Source of the DNA: Galaxea fascicularis
Taxonomy: Eukaryota; Cnidaria; Anthozoa; Scleractinia; Euphylliidae
Assembly: GCA_948470475.1 (NCBI GenBank)
Contig: OX419347.1
Location: 15,150,175-15,214,174 of the forward strand
DNA: 64,000 nt
Direction: 5' to 3'
Shown here: positions 12,468 through 24,295 of the stretch, in pieces
Layout: every line of letters starts with the position of its first letter
Position numbering within the stretch: position 1 is the first letter of the stretch
Position numbers and translations under genes: made by a program
Notes under the pieces: model-generated
Database searches by the model: none
Told to the model about the DNA's origin: nothing
The model's input: only the letters and a program-made list of their open reading frames with translations

Positions 12468-15400
12468 TCAATTAACTATTTCACAGACAAAAGGCAGCTG
12501 CTTTCCACAGCTTGTGTCCTCCCAGTTGCTCCCATCAACAGCCATTTCTACGCAGTTTTCGTAACCATATCGGTTGTCTGGCTGGTTGGAAGCCCACTTT
12601 GTGTAGATTAAGTCACTTTCGTCAGCCCACCGAAAAGTTCCTTCCTTAGTGATGTCGTTTAGACCTATCCAGACTCCACCAAATGGGTCTTTGTTTGGAT
12701 CTGGATGGGGTAAATAAATACTGTAAAGCCTTAGTATACCGTCTATACTGACACAAAATATTCAAAAACCTTAAAGGCGTGCCCTTTCTCCTTCCTTCTT
12801 TCCCAGGCTCCCTCATTTTCTTTCCAAGTTCGTGTTACTTTTTCTTCCTGTCCAGGTCTACTGTGGGGGTTACATACATGAGTACAGAACCATACATTTA
12901 CCTGTGATATTAGCCAATTCCTCTTCGGCAAGGACCTTTCCAAAAACCATCAGATTTCTGACGTATCCCTTTAATGTAACCCCGGAATCCCTTTTTAATC
13001 CGATATCGTACGTTATGGAAGAGCTGTGCTTCAAGTAGGTGCCTTTCGTCTGATTCTCGGTTCCTACTTTCCGCCCGTCAATGAAGACGTGTACCTGGCT
13101 TGCACTAAAGTCCCAAGCGACCGCTAAATGCAACCACTTGTCCACTGCAGAGGCACTAGGAAGAAAACAATCTGTTTTTCTTTCTCCTTAAAATACATCG
13201 AATTCGTTACACTTTTTAGACGTTTTGAGGCTGACGATTGTCACAGAGACTGTCACAAAAAGCTGACTGCTGGTAACGAGAATGACAGGGACGATGATAT
13301 CTACCTGCGGATCGACTTGAGATTTGAGGATGACGAGGATGATGATGATGATGATGATGAATTGATGCCGCTTTAAAGTCGCCTATCTAATAAACTATTT
13401 TTGTAGCTATCTACGACTGGGTGTTAAGACCCTCTCTGCAGTCTTCACCTTTCCAGAAAACACACAGCGCAATGAAAAAGAGCATCAATACCCAAAGCAG
13501 TCAAGACTTTTTCCCTGATTTGTTGATCAACAACCGGTAAACAATTTGCAAAACATGTACAGTTGCGGCCATACAAACAATAACACAGAGTCAATATCAG
13601 GTCACTTCATCTGAAAAAGAGCAGGTTTCTAGTGATAAAAACGAGGTCAACAAGTCAACATGAAAAAATAAATGAAACATGCAAACAAACGTGCAGAACA
13701 AGATTTAGGGGTTGCTGTTCAACATGCGGCATTACCCTGCAGAATAATAAGGCTCGTATTCTTCAAGATTGTTGTAGCCCATGAAACCACATTTTCCAAG
13801 TAAGTCGGCGTACACAATAAATTGAAGTTGATGAGACCAATCGGAGTAAAGCGGTTGCCCGTGATTTATGGGGCTCAGGACTTTAACCCAGCTGGCGATG
13901 GTGAAACTCTTGCGTCCAAAGTCGACCGCTGGAGTTGTTGCGTACTCGCCTGTCCCATTTAGGTACAACGCCTGAATGCCATCATGTTCTCTGTATGTTG
14001 CTCCTTTTTTAAGACTGTTTCATGAAAGAGTAAGATTACAACTTAAATTGTCTTAGCAAAACCAAGGTCTTCGTAAATATGAAGCTTTGTCAAGCTCATG
14101 CACGAAGGGAACTTTTATTTCGTATATTTATAATATGTATAGCTTACTTTAATAGTTACAGCAGTAACTTTATTATAAAGTAAACTTAAAAGGAAAATTT
14201 CGTGTGTGTGAAATAAAGATTCACGTTAAGGCAACTTTGTTTTTACTGTTAAATGATTCCAAGTCAATTTGATGCATTTTAAGGTTAGTTTTCACTAACG
14301 TATAAGGACAAGAAACGAACAGTTCTTTTTTCCTTGTGCTTATGCTTACGGGTTATTCCGAGCGCATTCAACTACTGAGTGAAAAATACGTCGGCTCGTT
14401 CTTCTTATCAGCCTGAAGTGATTCAATTAGAAGTCACGTCATTGCAGTCCAAGTCCACTGAAGTCATTTCATTGATTCAAGTCAGGCCAGCTCTACCAAT
14501 ATCTTATCCAATTCAATTCAGCCGTTCACTTTCATGCCAAAGGAAATTAAGTCAGATAAGTTGAATTATTTTCATACACCCCAAAAGAAATCAAGTCATA
14601 TAAATTAAACTCGATTTAATTCAGACTGAGTTAACGTGCTTGCCCCGGCCCGTCGAGTCAGTGGTAGCGAGCTGATTTCGATTTTATTCAACTTCAACTG
14701 ATGACAAATCAGTTTAATTTTTTATCACTTTTGAACGTCGTGTCGATCGTATTGGCGTTTATGAGGTAGATGTGAACGACATATTTCTCTAATATTTTTC
14801 TCGTCATGCAGTCAGAATGATATTTCTCAACATTCCAGATATATCCTAGGTGATATTTAGATAATCTACTTACTTGACATCCAAATCAGTTCCGTCCAGT
14901 GTCCAGTGTGCCAAAGTTCTGTTTGGATTGTTGTCTAAGATGGGAAAACATAACTATATTTCTCGATTTCTCAAGAATAAATTGCTTTGAAATTGCACAG
15001 ATTTCAATAAAGCTACTAAACGTCTGTACCTTGGCAAATAATGAACAATACTTAGCTTGACTTTGTAAGGTCGCGCATGCAAGACACTATGGATACAGTG
15101 AGCCGAAGTTATGGCCGGTAAGGAATTCCCTTTTCAAGCTACAAATTGCTTTGGTCTGAAATTTGAAAGTCGATTCAGCCGAAATTTAACAAGGTTTTGT
15201 CTGCATGATGGAGTTACATCAGTCATGATTGTCCCTTTACTGGCGGATCGCGTTTTATCACAGGTAGCACAAGCTCTAAGGTCTGTGTTGACCTTTTTAA
15301 TATAAACACCATTGAAATTTTGAAATTATAAGACTTTGTATGGGGGGAAACGTATCAGATTTGAAGGGACAATTAGAAACGATTTTCAATAAAAACTCTC

Positions 15401-18178
15401 AACCTTAACTACTTCGTGCTACTCTTTGTGTCCTGTGTGGTTCTTGGGCCGACTTGAAGGAATTTGGTGGAGTTTCAGTTCCAACGGTTTCTCTCTATAT
15501 AAGATATGTATAGAGAGAAACCGTTGGAACTGAGACTCCACCAAGAACTTGGGCTACCTGTGGTTTTATGACTGCTGAAGTCAGAACAGCAACGTTTGTG
15601 CCCAGGTGTTCTGATTGAAAAGCGCTGCAGTGTCCATCATAGTGGTAGAAAATAACCTCGTTTGTGATGTGACAGAGGAACATACATACATACATACATA
15701 CATACATACATACATAGTTTATTTGGTAACGCAGGTTACAGAATACGCAAGACTAAAGTCCTAATGTGGACCTGCCTATCTACTTATAAAAAAACTAAAG
15801 TATATACATGTGACTAAATAGAAATTCAACAGAAGTTAAAATAATAAATAATAATAATAATACAAATATAAATATATAGAGCTATGAACTACAATTTAAG
15901 AATTTTTGATATAATCAAATCAAGATAAGATTAATAAAGAAATTTCTCATTCTTATTTCTTATCATGGAAGATTCCTTATCATAGCTTATAGAATTAATT
16001 AAGTCCTTGCTAGATCCAAGTCGTTTTTTAAAATATTCTAAGCTAGAAGACTTTTTGATCGAATCAGGAAGTGAATTCCAAGCAATGGCAGCTCTATGCT
16101 TAAAAGTCAGCCTGCCAATTTCTGATTTAGGACTTGGGAATTCAATATTCATTGATTTCCTCAAGCAGTGAGATGACTGTTTTAACATTACTAGATCATT
16201 TAAAACATTGGTATTACATCTATAGTAGGATTTATACGCTTCTACCAACAGTCTCTTAGTATAGTAAAATGATAAATTGTTCCAGCCTTTCAGTTCACTT
16301 AATTGATCAACATTCGAATTCCTTGAAAGTTTAAAAATAAGTTTAGAAGCTCGTATATGAGCACGCTCAAGATCATCCATTAGTGCAGGTGAACAGGGAC
16401 CTCACACCAGTATTCCGCATAAAACACTTGGAAGTACAGTCCTAAACTAGATGGTCTGTAGAATGGATGATGGCAAGAATTTAATTCTTCTGAGGACTGC
16501 TTTTTTTCTTATTAAAAGATTTTAACAGACTTTTAGTGTGTTCTTGCCAAGAAAGATTACTGTCTATAGTTACCCCTAGACATTTATATGATGATTTAAA
16601 TTCAATAAATTTTTCACCATACTTCAAGGGCAACAATGGACCAATGAATCTTTGTTTAGATAATAATCTCAAGGCGTTTTGAAGGTCAGCGGCTTGTTAG
16701 GGTGCATGAAAGCTGAATGACTCTGAATCGTTTGTTTTGCTTGAGCAGAAATCATTGTCGCAATCATCACAATGAAACACACACAAAGTTTATGTCCCTT
16801 CTATGTAACTTCCTGAAATCCTATATTCGCGACGAAGCCTTGGATAAAATTGTAGTTTTTCCGTATCCCATAATAATACGAGTAAACCATTTATTTAACA
16901 ACGTTCACTTTTAAAGCAGCGAATCTTGTTGTGATAGTTCACTGCCTTTCAGTTCAGGAGAAAGAGACTTGGAAGCATCGAACACTGAAACCTAAATTTT
17001 GGCTTTTTTGAAACCATGGCAGAAGAAGTTTGTGCCACTGGAAGCGCAAAAACAATCTCATGGATATTTCGAACAAGGGTCTTGTCCAACCTTACCTCAT
17101 TCATTCCCTCAGTGGGCGGGACGCCAGTTACCTAGCCAACGTATTGTGAAAGAAACTGGTTCTTACCTGCAGTTGTAGTCGCATTTTCGATATCTTGTTT
17201 GAGTAGAAGGGCAATAAAATCATTTTTCTCTTGGCTGTTGATTGAAACAAGTTCTCCACCAATCGCCCGACAATGTTTTCGTGCTCTTCCCCACGTCATC
17301 CTCTCAGTAAAAATCTTCAACTTTTTGGAATCATAGATAAACCAGCGGTTGGGAAGAGCTGTTAAGTATTTATGAGAATAAGATAGAGAGTAGTTAATTT
17401 ATACAAAATACGGACAGATAACAGCAAGGACGCTCAACCTAGACTATCACATTTATAAACATTTCTTGACTAATAACTGGGCAACATGCACAACATCTCA
17501 CCATCTCTGTAGATGCAACGATTCAGAGCACAACGTGGAACCTCCTAAATTTAAACAAAATAAAGAAAAAAAAAGATTATTTTTCCGGCGGCATGCAGAA
17601 GATGGCAGCCTCTTGTAAATTGATGTGGTTTCATTTATGACAGCACGGCTCCTTTAGTTGAAGCGATGATCTCGTTTTTATGAAAATTTCCACCTTTTCT
17701 ATAAAATGGTTCAGAATACATCATTTAAGAAATGCGTCATTTAAGGGCTGTGTTTGGCTTGAAAAAAAAAAACAGATCTGACTTGTCTTCATTCTCTGAG
17801 ATGACAAACTCAGCAAAGATTGCCATACTGGTCAAATTGGACAACTCCCTCCCTCCCTCTAATTTATCAGTTTTAGGGGAAGCTCACCGTCATCTGGTGG
17901 TATCGATATCCTGCTTTCGACACTAAATCCACTGGGTCAGCGGTTCGGCTGGAATTGTTCAAATCACACGTGATCCAACCTGACGGTAGCTTTTGCGCAT
18001 GCACGTTGATAGAGAAGCACAATGGTGTGTCCACGCAATCCAATTCGCACTTTATCGGTTGATCTGCGGTCACAGTTTTTAAAACATGGTTTTCCAGAGC
18101 GTAACCCTCCTCTCTGACAAATTTAGCCATTTTGCAGCCGGCCACGTAAGGCACAAAGAGCAAAGATATCCACAGCAT
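12468..18178 (-). CDS. LEC-B: tandem paralogue of LEC-A, PAN / C-type lectin with internal LamG
   Basis: Seven coding exons: 18178-17888, 17544-17502, 17358-17167, 14934-14874, 14014-13736, 13155-12902, 12700-12468. They total 1353 nt, 450 residues, the same length as LEC-A. Order: signal peptide (MLWISLLFVPYVAGC), PAN/apple domain (about 22-97; CVDTPLCFSIN, CDLNNSS), short C-x4-C linker, lectin N-half (about 112-175; TWGRARKHC, GGELVSINSQE), Laminin-G-like domain (about 176-373; LAHWTLDGTD, FTIASWVK, VDKWLHLAVAWD), lectin C-half (about 374-450; GVWIGLND, NQPDNR, ENCVEM, WEDTSC, PFVC). The three LamG exons start and end in phase 1, so the insert is a symmetrical 594-nt module. A 43-nt linker exon and a 254-nt exon have identical sizes in both copies. 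The gene looks intact. Its first intron carries a 460-bp inverted-repeat element and intron 3 a LINE relic. Confidence 0.87.
13329..13362 (+). repeat. (GAT)n microsatellite
   Basis: GATGAC/GAG units followed by about eight GAT repeats in a LEC-B intron. The acidic open frame it creates is not a gene. Confidence 0.8.
15464..15543. repeat. Long perfect-looking hairpin in LEC-B intron
   Basis: Two arms of about 35 bases face each other: TTGGTGGAGT near 15464 and its complement ending near 15543, with the inner arm TTCCAACGGTTTCTCTCTAT mirrored by its complement. A loop of about 8 bases (around 15501-15508) separates them. Only one or two mismatches are visible. It lies about 140 bases beyond the (ATGT)n tail of the LINE fragment. 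Confidence 0.75.
15681..16690 (-). mobile_element. Decayed 5'-truncated non-LTR retrotransposon (LINE) 3' end
   Basis: The minus strand encodes the C-terminal part of a non-LTR reverse-transcriptase polyprotein. 16672-16481 includes YKCLGVTIDSNLSW, and 16380-15931 includes ERAHIRASKLIF, FYYTKRLLVEAY and HRAAIAWNSLPDSIK, phrases typical of the end of CR1/L2-like elements. Between the two pieces there is a frame change and two in-frame stops (around 16420-16450), so it is dead. After the stop at 15931 comes a 3' UTR with AATAAA (minus, at about 15717-15722), then a (TATG)n tail at 15681-15715, the usual tandem-repeat tail of such elements. Everything upstream of about 16690 is missing, consistent with 5' truncation at insertion. 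It lies in the sense direction in a LEC-B intron. Confidence 0.8.
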
Positions 18179-19044
18179 TCTGAAATTAAAAAAAGCAGCG
18201 GGAGTTAAAACTAAAAAGTGAGAGCCAACAGTGAAAAACATTGAATCCTTCATTAAAGTCCAGAAATAACAAAGAAACTTCGTAAGTGCGTCAATACCTT
18301 AAACTGTTTACGAGAAAACAGGGTTCGATTCTTTTGTTTTATAAAAAAATATATTATAATTATAGTACACTCTACAAAATTACTCAATTCTGATTGGTGG
18401 AGAGCAGTACTATTAATACCAAATAGTACTCGGCAGGAGTACCTACCGGCAGTGCGTAAAAATCGCCAAACGTTGCAAGTTTGAACGTTTTGATAGGTGA
18501 AACTGAACGAAGAGGCAAATAAACCGAAGTTACCATTCTCTGAAATGGTTTTTGGACTAGTTTATTAAATTTACAATAATTTACAAGTTGCGCGACTTCA
18601 TACAATTCGCAGTTTTGCTGAGCGGACTATATAAATAAAAAAAACCGCACAACCTTCTCGTACAATTCGTGATCAATAGATACTCGTGATTTTGAAAGTT
18701 CTCAAATTGCACTCGCCACGAGCCTTTAATCACAAATTGTACTCGAGGTCGTACGATTTCCTATACAATAACAGTGGTCAGATAACAAAACAAATTATGT
18801 TTGTCAGCCTTTTTAGTCATGCATGGCGGCATTTTATTAAAGGGCTTTGAGCATGACAACAATTTCCTTCCAAACCACAAAAGAAGATTAAGACATCACC
18901 CCTCTGCCCTTTTTTTTTTCGGTAAAAAGCAAGTGGCGGCCTTTCGTCCCTGAGAATTATTCCTCAAAACAACCTACACTTTACCAGACTAATTACATTT
19001 CTTAAGAGAACGTCGTATTCATTTAATTTGTTAACGGCAATCTT

Positions 19045-19504
19045 CAGGGGCACCCAGCGAGAAACTTCGATGAAATATCTGTTCGGGAGAGACTACCCGT
19101 TCTAAGACTTTCGGATAATGCATTGCCAAAAGCTACTGATTTCTTAACTAAAACATCACCTAAAATATTCGCAACCAGGGAAATCCAGGGGAAAATAGTC
19201 CCTTAGATTTTCGGAAGGGACATTTTTGCAATTTTTGACTCTTGAAAAGGTCGCCTAGTATTTTCGGGCAAGCAAATAGTTCACAGAGAAGTTCTTCGAG
19301 GGTGACATTCAGCTAGCAAATTCTGAAATGAAGATTTCATTCCCTAAAATTTTCGGGCACTTCAATTTTCAGCTAAGAAATCCGAACAGATGAAATTTTT
19401 CTAGCTGATTAAAACAACTCTTTAAACAGTCTTTAAACATTACAAGGAGCCTAGAAAAATCCCTCAAAGGGTTTTTTGCTTAATTTGCTCGTTGGGTGCC
19501 CCTG
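19045..19504. mobile_element. 460-bp inverted-repeat element with 6-bp target duplication
   Basis: The ends are CAGGGGCACCCA...TGGGTGCCCCTG, extended by a CGAG/CTCG pair. It is flanked on both sides by AATCTT (19039-19044 and 19505-19510). There is no ORF, so it is a non-autonomous DNA element (MITE). The matching place in duplication copy A (about 9830-9850) lacks it, which confirms the boundaries. Related fragments lie at 12217 and 39551. Superfamily is unassigned. Confidence 0.85.
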
Positions 19505-19571
19505 AATCTTGTCTCTGTGTAATGAGTTTCTATGTATTGTAAAGGTTCTCAAGAAGATGAAAATCACTTAC

Positions 19572-19716
19572 GTTCCGCTTAGCTACAGCCTTCTTATCGA
19601 GAGCGATCACGCCGGCCAAATGTTAGTGGATCATTCAAACTAAAGAAGCTTCCAAGCTTGCGGAAAGAGGAAAACTAGTTGTAGGCTGGCGCGTTTGGCG
19701 ACATACTCCACTACAC
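19572..19716 (-). other. Predicted 5' UTR exon of LEC-B
   Basis: Counterpart of 9941-10085: minus-strand GCGGAAC followed by a GTAAGTGA donor at 19571. The next acceptor is immediately before the LEC-B ATG (18179). The 460-bp element and a repeat-rich segment lie in the intron between. Confidence 0.5.
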
Positions 19717-19719
19717 TGA

Positions 19720-22700
19720 ACATGTCGCATCAATTATTAATGTGCTCCATGGGTCACAGCTAATTTGCTCAAATGTCATATCCAGTCAAATATTGTTGAA
19801 ATTAAGGTAAAAGAGAATTGCAATATTGAGCAAGCTAACTAACTTTTGAGTTTCTCTATATGCCTTATCAACTTCATTCAAACCAATAGATTCAAGAAGA
19901 TTGCGACATTACTATTTAGCTCCCTGCAACGAAAACGTCATTTGAAAAACAAAATCTCGTTTTTGTAACTCTGATTATTTCAATTTGTTTAACTTGGTCA
20001 ATGTTGGCGAATTCTCCAAGTTGCAATGAACCGTGTCAAAGTAAGGGAAAAGAATAAAAATTTTGCCGTCATGCACTAACGGTCTCGAGAATACCTAAAA
20101 TTTGGCCAATTCATGTTGTTGGTTTGCAGAGGAAGGCAAAGAAATATAAAACTATAAAACGCACCTGCAGAGCTATTGTTTTGGCTCATTACGTCTATTT
20201 TTTTTAGCGTTCTCGTTGCCGTTGCCGCGTCCCATTGCTTAAGCTCCCCAATTACATTTTTTTCAGGATTAATTTTACTTGAATTTTTCTTCCTATTACC
20301 TTGTTGTATGTCAAGCACATTATGTCAAGAGTTCATCTTCTTCGTCTGCGTAAAATTAAATTCGTTATTATCCAAGTAAACACCAATGTTTGTCTTCGTG
20401 GAGGAACCAAAACATCAAAAAACTGTTTTTTTTTTTATGAGTATCCTGCGAGAATTTCCGACAATTTACAACTATTGTTCTTCACAGTTTCCAGTAGTGT
20501 TTAGAAAGCTTTCGAGATTTTCCACTGATTACAAGTATAATTGCACACAAGCACACTTGATCGCTTAATGAGGTATTCTGGTTGAATTTGTGGGCAAATG
20601 GTGAATTAAGAATGAAAGAAGAAGAGTAGAAAAGGATATACACACAATCTAGTCAGTTCGCTATAGGACTCAGGGGCACCTTGTTGTGGAGGCGAACAAT
20701 CTGGCCTGTGTCCACTAATTATTCACTTTAAATTTTAATTTTAACTCCCTTCAGATCCAATATCTTTTTTAATTTTCACCTTTCCCTCCCCCCAACTTTC
20801 ATTCCTTCAAAACAATCCAAAACTCAGAAAAAATCACGAACATTTACTGCAGCAAGGAGTCCGACCTCATGGAGCCATTTTCACTGTGCTGGAAATCCGC
20901 CTCAATCCGCCGTTGTAGCGGCTCAAAGTCGGCCAAAAACCCATATATTTACTGTAATTTTATAATGGTATCTCTGATGGCTACCATACACTAGCCGATT
21001 TTTTGTCGGCCGACGAAAAATCTTCACTTGTCGGCTAGTGTGTGTTGAATTTAGACAAGTCTGCTACAAGATCGGGGTATGTCGGGCGATATCTGACAGT
21101 GCTAGATCTCAAAACGTCTTGTCGGGCCTTGCCGGCTTGTGTGCGGTGGACCAAGACAGTTTGTCGGGGCTCGCGCGCGCCTCAACCAATTAGGAAGCGT
21201 CATGAGGGCCACGTGACTTTTCAATTTCGCCGTGTCAGTGGAATGGGCGCCATCTTGATTTTGGATCACTCGGCCCCAAGCGTCAACGCGGTTAGTCGCG
21301 ACAAAAAATCGCGGCTAGTGTGCGGCAAGCTGATGGCCCGACAAACTTTAACCCGACAAAAAATCTGCAGTTCTACGACTTAAAATCGGCTGGAGTGCGG
21401 CGGGCATAACCAGACTAACACTACATCACGGAGTTAAATTCCGCTGTCGGTTAATTTCGACCACACAACAGTTCATGTCGATGGATCGATGAATTTAATG
21501 TGCATTAAATTCGTCTGAATCAAATTCGACGATAGTGCGACTAGTACTTTACGTCTGTCCCTTGGTTTGTCCCTAGCGGGCTATTATCGTATCGTAGTGC
21601 TAGATATCGTGTCGTAAGGGTGATAATATTGTATCGTAAGTAGTGCAAATACAGTATTGTTAGTAGTTCAAGTATCGTGTTGTCCCCAACATGTAAGTAA
21701 CGTAATTGATGTGTAGGTTTGGTTTTCGTGTTGAAATAAATAATTTTGTTTAAAAATATATTTGTCTCTGGCGTTAATTTAAAAGCTTCTACTGAAAGTA
21801 ATTATTGACACTGATGGCCAAGAACAAGTAGTCGGAACCATTAAAACACAACTAATGTACCGCAGCAAGAGCCATAATAGAACTCTGTCCCATTATGGTT
21901 CTTGACCGCAGTCAACAAAGGGTTGAGAATTTAAATCCTATTATTATCCGCCAGTCCAAATTAAGGACTGATTGTAAACGCTCCAATGCAAGGTCATAGC
22001 CAGACTTTTGGTATAGACCACGGTCTGTGGTCGCCGAAGGCGAGACAGCCGTTGGTGGGTTCTGGGGGCATCAGGCCTCACCCCCCTTTCTAGAAAGTTT
22101 TGAAATGTAGACGCTCTGAAACGCTATTTTCAGCATTTTTCATAAGAATCCAGAAAGTATTTCTTCAGAAAAACTCAGAACGTTCAAGTACATTGTCTTG
22201 CCCTGCACTCTACACAATTGTGCATTTTGTCTTGATCGTTATGTTTGACGGGAAAATAGATATCCATTAGGCAAAAATAATTCACAATGAGCACAGATTT
22301 CCTTGGTAGCAAGATTATATTAATGCTTATCAGAAGATCTGCTCGAAAGACCAGTGTGCCTGATTTATCGCTCGATATGGTGTCCACATGCCAGGTATGA
22401 CAGTACCTCTCCAAATGCTATAATTCACTATATTCGGCGAAACAGTATGTTTTTAAGTGTTTGTTAAAAAAAAAAAAAGAAAAAAAAACAGCTTTAATTT
22501 TAATTGTATAACTTGCATTACAAACGTTCAGAAAATAATATTTCGATTATGTCGATCATCAATTCAGAATCGAAACTTCCCAAAGGTTGCTTACTGGGCT
22601 CAATTTTCTTACTATGGTAACAAGTGTACTAACACTGTACATGTATTTTTTTGCCCGCAAACTTTAACAAGGTCGGACAGAAATTGTTAATATTGCATTC

Positions 22701-24290
22701 AAATCAGAGACCTGAGAGACTGGTGTTGGTTTGAATATTTAATAAGCTTTTGTTTAAAGAGTTTCCACTCATCAGCCATTGATCGACAGTTTTGTTGAGG
22801 CAAACTGATCGGCATGAGTCAACGCTGATTTGAATAAAAACCTGGGTTTTCCCTGGTGAGGTGTATATTTTAAGACAAGTTCATCTTCATTTAAATTGAC
22901 GGGCTATTGGTCAAAACACAGGACTAGGTCGGATCAAATCTTCAGGGCAGATATAAAACGACCATTTAAGGTTTTGTATGCGGCTTCCTCGAAAGCCACA
23001 ACGCCAAATGTTTTTAAGTACGGCACAAAACGCGGTTACATATAGAGTGGCAAATTCGGAGCATAGTAACTACCAAAACTTTAACGATTTCTTGTGGATC
23101 AATACCTTTGTCTCCATACTTACAAAGCAGGTGGATAGACGGATTTGATGGAATAAAACGAGGTGTTTTTCGTGATAATTTTCGCTATTACAAGAATGAA
23201 AATATTCAAAGTTCGGTAAGATGCGTTTTAATCATTTATTACCCGCGGCATATCCCTGGACTTCTGTGAGTTCTAAGGAGATTTAATTTAGGCGTTGGGT
23301 TTGTGTTCATTTTTCTAAGCATTTGAAACTTCAAAACGCGGCCAAATAACAACCACTTCACACGGCGGTTTTCCCCACGATTACTTTTAAATCTTGTCAA
23401 CTTAAAGCAAGTCGGGCTTGCATTTGATTAGTTTAGACATATCGACGGGAAAACAGGCCACAAGTCAAGGAAACGGAATTGTTCTTAAAAAAAGGTAAGG
23501 GGTAACTTTTGCGCGAGAGCTCCGGCTAGGCAGTTTAAATAACCGCCAGTTAATGTTTTTGAGCAGCCGCGCTAGTCTCAATAACCCACAACGATGGATA
23601 ATTTTGACGCTAATGAAATAAGTAATTCCTTTTTGAAATGCTGCTATCAGTCTAAACAACTAACACCGACTTCGTGATGACCTTGTAATGTCAATCAAGT
23701 TGACATCCTGAAAGTGCAAAAGGGGCGCTAAGCAACAATAATTTATCCACCTTGAAGTTTTCCTTACGCTTTCCTCTCGCTTGCGCTTTCGCATTGGTGG
23801 GCGCAAGATACTTCCTCAATCATTCTGTAGAAAAGCGCGTTAAAGGTCGAATGAGCAGAATTACAGACCTATAGCTTCACTCAGCTACAGGTCCGCAACT
23901 AATGATGTCCCATGCACTCAGAGACACGACTTTCTGCTCGGGATGACTAGATAAAGGGTCGGCAAAAAATGATTCATTGCTGACACAAAGCACCTGGGTT
24001 ACAAATACGCAATGATTCTGATTTGTTCCGAACCTTTATATCATTGTTTATGTTCAAATCAACTCACTCGAACTAATGTTAATACGAAACCAAGAAGAGT
24101 CACAAGTGCAAATCTGAGAATAGTATCCCAAAGGTACTATTACGCTCCGATTTAGCACTGCAGTGTTTTCTTATTTTATCGTAGTAATAGTCTGCCATTC
24201 TCCAATTATCCTACTTTAAGAATAAGCAGCCTTAGGAAAAGCATCAGGTTTTATTTTGCCGCGAGGGAAAACTCTTGGAGAATTCAATAG
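19720..24290. other. Gene-poor region with mobile-element relics
   Basis: No exon with homology was found. Visible items are a degenerate inverted-repeat element at 20985-21410, a truncated 'caggggcacc' end at 20672, a poly-A tract near 22465-22490 and a GC-rich patch at 22020-22090. The short open frames are not supported by splice sites or composition. Confidence 0.5.
20978..21411. mobile_element. Degenerate inverted-repeat DNA element
   Basis: The left end reads CACTAGCCGATTTTTTGTCG. The complement of the right end reads CACTCCAGCCGATTTTAAG. Inside, CGACAAAAAATC and GGCTAGTGTG recur in both orientations, so much of the element can fold back. No ORF; probably a MITE. Confidence 0.6.
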
Positions 24291-24295
24291 AACAG

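Larger units (their letters stand above)
10880..19716. repeat. Tandem duplication unit B (contains LEC-B)
   Basis: Second copy of the unit described at 2520-10085. It is about 1.3 kb longer. Part of that is a LINE fragment (15681-16690) in the intron between the lectin half-exon and the first LamG exon, and a 460-bp inverted-repeat element (19045-19504) upstream of the coding start. Neither is in copy A. Confidence 0.85.

Noticed and set aside
13128..13376. Acidic D/E-rich open frame on the plus strand
   Set aside because: It overlaps the antisense of a LamG exon and ends in a (GAT)n microsatellite.
15681..15715. Short regular repeat considered as a CRISPR-like array
   Set aside because: It is a simple (TACA)n microsatellite without spacers, and this is a eukaryotic genome. 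It is the tail of the LINE.
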